Source of the DNA: Heliocidaris tuberculata
Taxonomy: Eukaryota; Echinodermata; Echinoidea; Camarodonta; Echinometridae
Direction of reading: 5' to 3'
Length of the DNA: 64,000 bases
Assembly: GCA_025618425.1 (NCBI GenBank)
Contig: CM046838.1
Coordinates: forward strand, 8,269,655 to 8,333,654
The notes under the pieces were generated by a model. The model ran no database searches and was not told where the DNA came from. It saw only the letters and a list, made by a program, of their open reading frames with translations. Of the stretch, positions 48,801-54,800 are shown in pieces. The translations under genes and the position numbers were made by a program. Numbering within the stretch: position 1 is the stretch's first letter; every line of letters begins with the position of its first letter.

Positions 48801-51800
48801 TCTTTGCTTTTATCATTATATTCTATTTCTTTTATTTCTTTTCATTCACAGTTGGTTTTTTTTTTATATTCAGTTCCATTCAATTCATTTTTTTTCCATT
48901 TTGAAACAATATGAACAATATAAATACATTGGTAAATGATGATAGCAGAAAATTAGAACATTGAATGGTGGGATACCCTTTAAAAGCAATGCTTGTTGGC
49001 AGGGACAAAGTTGATACAGCATTACCATAGGATACCATAAACACAAAATCAGAGCTTACAGCATTCGCGTAACTCTCACACAAGCAACACAGGTATACCA
49101 CACACACACCAAGCCCGTACAAGCTTTTTTTAGGGGGCGGGGGGGGGGGGGTCGCACCTATTATGTGCGCAAAGCGCACATCACAAGCGCGAAGCTAAAC
49201 ATAAAACTTGTCTAGGGGTGGTTTGGAAAACCTGTGGTCGCGCTTGTGTACAGCAATATAGTTGAGTGCCCCCCCCCCCCCCGGGGGGGGGGGGGGGGGG
49301 GGGGAGTTGGGTAAATGTAAAGGATTTGCGAGATGGTCTGTGCCGCTAACGATGCGTATACACGCCGCCGCCGTTGGTTATAGCACGCACGTGCGCGCTA
49401 ATGATCCCCCGCCGCCGGCCGGGGCGCCCGAGCTAGCCAAGGCTAGGCTATTGTACGCGTATAGTCTTGCACTATATAGGGCGTCTTTGTTTGGTGGTGG
49501 TGGTGGTTTGGGGGGGGGGGGGCTCTTTTGTCGCACAACCGAACTTTGAAACAAAGGCATTCGTATATTACATCACACAAAAGCAAAAATTGATATTTTC
49601 TTTCAGTGTTTGCAAATTTCTTAGCTCTATTCAACCACAAAAATTACTTTTTAAAGGCCCTTTTCTTTTTTTCCTAAGGGGCATATCAATTCCTATTACG
49701 GCATAAGGACCCCATTTAGTGCACGAGTGCGTGCAGGACATGCATGGGCGCTCAAGTATATACATGCTTATACTGTACACATCGCATGCAGAGTGAACAA
49801 ATAAGCCAGGTTTTGCCATTGGCTTGTGGTCTGAAAGATATTTATTTATTAAAAGCTAAAACGCGAACGCAATATTTAACCAATAAACATCATTCTTATA
49901 TCATGGGAAAGCTAAGAAGAAACTTAGAAATGACTCATTGGAACTAAGCTGTTCGATATCAGAGATATTATATCGAGATGAAGTCGTCCGTGTGTACAAA
50001 AAAGTGGGAATTTACGTACAGTCTCATTCTTTTTGTGATCAAAAAGTGAATGCAATTGACATCTTTCCATAAATTTCAAATATAAAATGTAAATAACATG
50101 ATATCATCCACATCATATCAGTGGAACTAAGGATGAGAGTGGGAACTTTTTTCACAAATGACAAAATTGTTTACAAAATGTAATATTTCTAGTGATATTT
50201 CCATAGAGAACGCGCGCGGGGGAAGCACCCGTGGACTTAGTTTCAAAAAGGATTCGATATGGGGGGGGGGGGGGGGTTCGCGCACACCCCGCGAACCCCT
50301 AGTTTGTACGGTACTGCACACACACACACGCACACACCGCACCCCCGCACACAACTGTGTATAGCTATATTTCCGAGGACAAGTATTGTTCATCTTTTGT
50401 TCTTCCGTCCTCGGACAGTCGACGGAATAAGGCACAAATTCATCGCTCGACTTTCGAGGACTATTGTCCGGCTTCCGAGGGCCATTGTTCTCTTGAATTT
50501 TCTTTTGTTCTCTGTCCGGAAGTGTCCTCGGACATACGGCTTTACAAGATCACACACACACACAAGAGTTATAGAGAGAAGAAAGAATAGACGAGGAGAT
50601 GAAAAAGCAAAAGATTATGATACTTGAAACTATGACATAATTATTCAAGGAGTCACAGCGTTTTTATAGATATTATCTTCCGTGACTATACTTGATATTT
50701 TGTGTCTGTATCCTGAAAAAGAATGGTTCGATTTTTGCCTGATAAGCAGCGTTTTGTTTTTAATGTCTAAACCCAGGAAATCCAACGACATGAAAGGGGG
50801 TTAGTGGAGCCGTACTGTCAGTTGATGGAGATGTTCGAGTTCAGTGTAAAATCAGATGAGACAGACCTCGTGATCTGCTGTCACGATGGATCAAAAGGGG
50901 TTCGAGAAGTGGTGAGTTTTTGATGTCAAGATCATTAAGAGCACTGTGGTATATTGGTGAAGGCTCTTGACTCTCATATGGTCATGGGTTCGATCCCAGG
51001 GGCATCACATCAAATTTTGCCCACAAATATTTAGGTTCTGACACCCAAAGTTGTCGACAAAAATGCTACACCCTAATCTCCCCCCCCCCCCTGAAAAAAT
51101 AATAAAATGAAATCGAAGATGTAGAGATCTTAATCATACGGGACCCATTTTCGAAAGGGTGGCTGACACCTTTTGCCCGAATATCAACTTTTCAATTTCA
51201 AACTTTTGCGAGTGATCGAAGGGAGCGAAAAAATTGGTTTTAACCTTTTCGTAGTGAAAATGTACAGAAGTTGCATACAGAAATAACATAATTATCCGGT
51301 AACCTCGCTGCTCATAATTATATATGTGGATATTCTTGCATCTCGCTGCCCAAATATGAAGTGTTATTTGCCCGAATATGATTTGCCTTTTACCGAAAGG
51401 ACGGCTTTTGCACCCAAATCCCCCCCCCCCACACACACACACAACAAATATTAATAAAAGAAAATCGAAGATGTAGATATCTTGATCATACGGCCCCATT
51501 TTGGAAAGGGGGGGGGGCCTGACGCCTTTTACCCGAATTCAAATTTTTGTGATCGAAGAAAGCAAGCGAGCATTTTTTTTTAAACTCTTCATAGTGCAAA
51601 TGAACAGAAGTTAAATATAGAAGTTACATAATTTTCCGGCATCCTTGCTGCCCAAATATGTGGATATTCTGGCACCTTGCTGAACCGAATGTGAAGCAGA
51701 GGTTGCCCGAAAGCGGAACTTTGCTTTGCCCATTGCCGAAGGGGGACGCCTTTAGGCCGAATATTAACTTTCCAGTGTTTTTGCGGAGCGAAGCGAGTGA

Positions 51801-54800
51801 GCCAAAACATTGGCCAGTTTCTCCTCCTTTTTCTTTCCTTCTTTTCTTTCTGAGTTTGTTTTCCTTCCCCCTCTTCTCTCTTTTTTTTTCCTTTTATTTT
51901 TTGTTCTCCTTTCTCTTTTCTACCTTTCCTTTTCCCATTCCTCTTCCCTATCCCTTTCCCCCTCCATTTTTTTGCAGACAAAGGTGGCGCATTTGCCGAC
52001 AGCAATTTTGTGACTCCCCCCCCCCCCCCCCCATCTGTCGACGCCGTTGTTCGATTCTCGCTCGGTGCTTACATCCTTGTACAAGCTGTTTTTGCAGGGC
52101 CCTCAGGAAGAACGTTATTAATATTCATGTGGCTATACCCTGGGTAAACAAGACCTAAATATTATCATATGGATTTGAAAGAGAAAAGGACCTTTGAAAA
52201 ATAATGTTTGTATAATTTTCAGTTTGTAAGTGATTATGTAATTATGATACAACATTTTTAAAGACTAATTACCTTCATACAAATAGATGTATTTCGACTA
52301 CCATAGTAGATTGTCTTCGTTATAGAGGTTTGTTTCTATGTCTTTAAGGTTCCTATTCGTAGTCTTGTGGAGGAAAAATGCAAAACGCTAAACTTCGAGC
52401 TTGAGTTCTCACGAGAAGAAGAGCAGAAGACAATCCGTCTTTGGATAGAACAGGGCACATCAACGCTTCTTCAACAAGAGATGGCCTCCTCAATAGAAGG
52501 TATTGCTCTCTATATTCGGTGGAAAATACACACAGTTTTACAAGATTGTCTTTTTTTGGTCTAAATTTAGAACCAATGTTGGCTTTCCGCTGACACAAGA
52601 AATAGTCAATTTTGTACAATCTCTATCTAGGTCTGTAAAGAAGGGACGCAAACTTCAATAGAAAATCAATTTTATTGAACAAAAGGTTCTGTGGGTAATA
52701 TTTACTCTAGGCTGAAAATATTTTCCCTGTGTATTAAACGACAAGAAGCCAAGTCCGACTTTCCCGAACCGCAGCCCCCCCCCCCTCCTCCTCCTCCTCC
52801 TCCTCCTCCCAACTTGTCACTACGTACATGTACGTACATTTAAATGTCATTAATTTCTGTTTTTTCTTCTATTCGGGGAATACTCTAAACTCTTGAAGAT
52901 AGCATATTGCCATAGGTCTTCAAAAAGGAAAAGATCATACCCAGTTTCATTTTTGAAAAATTGACATATTGTTCATTTCGTGGATTGGAACAAAAAGGAG
53001 AGTTGTCGCTCCTTACATCACAGTAACATTACCGATTCGGCCCATTTGAAATTCCCATATATAGTTTTAAAAAATCATAACTTTCATAATTTATTACTTG
53101 TCCGATTTCATTCAACATTTCACAAATTTGCTTCTCTGATTTTTCTGCTTTCTCTCAGAACGATTTGCAATTAAAATAGAATTAACCTCTCCTCTTTTAA
53201 TTAAAGCGCCCTTCCTACGCAAATTATAGGACCTGCACAAGGATTTTTTCTGAATCACCATTAGTTCGGATTTTTCGTGCCCCCTTGTTAAAAATATCTG
53301 GCTACGCCAGTGGTGGTATACGTGCTCATTTCAACTAGTTAGACATGATGATAAACCTGAGTGCTATACAGGGTGGCCCAATAAAAACGGACAAGTATAC
53401 TTCCAATAATGCAAATTTCACCGGTACCAGTAGACAGGGACTTTTTAAAGAAGAAAAATTATACCAAATTTGGCCAAAATTGGTTGAGTATTTTTTTATT
53501 CTAGACGCTTTTCAGTGAAACAATGTTGAAGACATTCACTAAATATGCTCACTGCATATCATTGTGTAATTTCATAAATGGTTATTATGCCTGAGCTTTG
53601 GGCAAGCTGTAACAAACATCAGATTGAATACCATACATTCTGCACACATTATTAGGAAGAGTCTACACGTTTATGTGATTAGATTTGCAATATGTACATT
53701 GAAAAAGTGCTGATTACTATGACAATGCAAATCGAATTGCTTTAAACCCAGTTTCATTGATACTTAACAAATTTGAACTCCTACTTTGCATCACAAAATG
53801 CTCCATAAAACGACAATGCCTTTACCAAATTTGCCAATTTTGGTATCTTTATGTGAAAAGATTCTACTTCCGCTAGTACCATTGAATTTGACCCCACATT
53901 ATTGGAAGTATGCTAGTCCGTTTTCATCGGGCCACCCTATATAGTCAGTAACGTGGCCATTGAGGGGGTACTGGTGGTATCACGGATTAGATGGATGAAA
54001 TTCAAAATGGGCAGATGTTATATGCTCGGTCTTCGTATCGCCTTCCTTCAGTGCTGCTCCCTGTTTCTGCCCCCCCCCCCCCCGGCCCTTAAACATTCGA
54101 TTCAGGGGTACATACCCCATTGCCTAACCTACACTTCCGTTTCTAGCAATATTTCAATTTGTCTTTTTCCCTATGTTAAACATTGCCCTTTACTTTGTTT
54201 GATAAGAGAGGTCCCCAATCGTATTTACATTTTATCAATTTGTTGTCCTGTCTTTGTTTATTTTTTAAATCATTATGAATGCAGCTGTTGAACCAGACTA
54301 TGGGATCGACGCTACGAATCGGTGAGTACACCTTTTTTTCTGGAAAACATGCTCTCGCTCTCTTTATTTCTTATTCTTTGTTTTCTTTTTTCTTTTGTCT
54401 TTTGTCTTTTAGTTTGTTTTGTGTGGGGTTTTCTGTTGTTGTGTGTGTTTTGGTTTGTTTGTTTTTGTGTGTGTTTTAATACATTTAGACAATTCAAGTA
54501 AAATTTTAGCAAATCTTTTTATAATGAGCTGTCATTAGCATTTCATTCACAGCTACTTTTATCGTTATTATTATTTTTCCGTTGTCCGTGAATCAAAATC
54601 CCACAGAAAATAGTTGGTCTCTTCCACTCTATCATGTGTTCATAGTTATGATTCAAGCCCTTCGATGGTTGTTGTGATTAGAGCGTTGGGACAAAAATAT
54701 TGATCTAAAGCAATAATTTGCCATAGCTTGATTGAATAAAACACAGAAAAAATAATTATAATGATAATAATTTGCCATAGCTTAACTGGTCCAACTCTCC

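Noticed and set aside
23371..51075. Genuine tRNA genes at the A/B-box sites (23.4, 35.9 and 50.9 kb)
   Set aside because: Acceptor and anticodon stems do not pair properly and SINE-like 3' parts follow; these are tRNA-derived retroposons.
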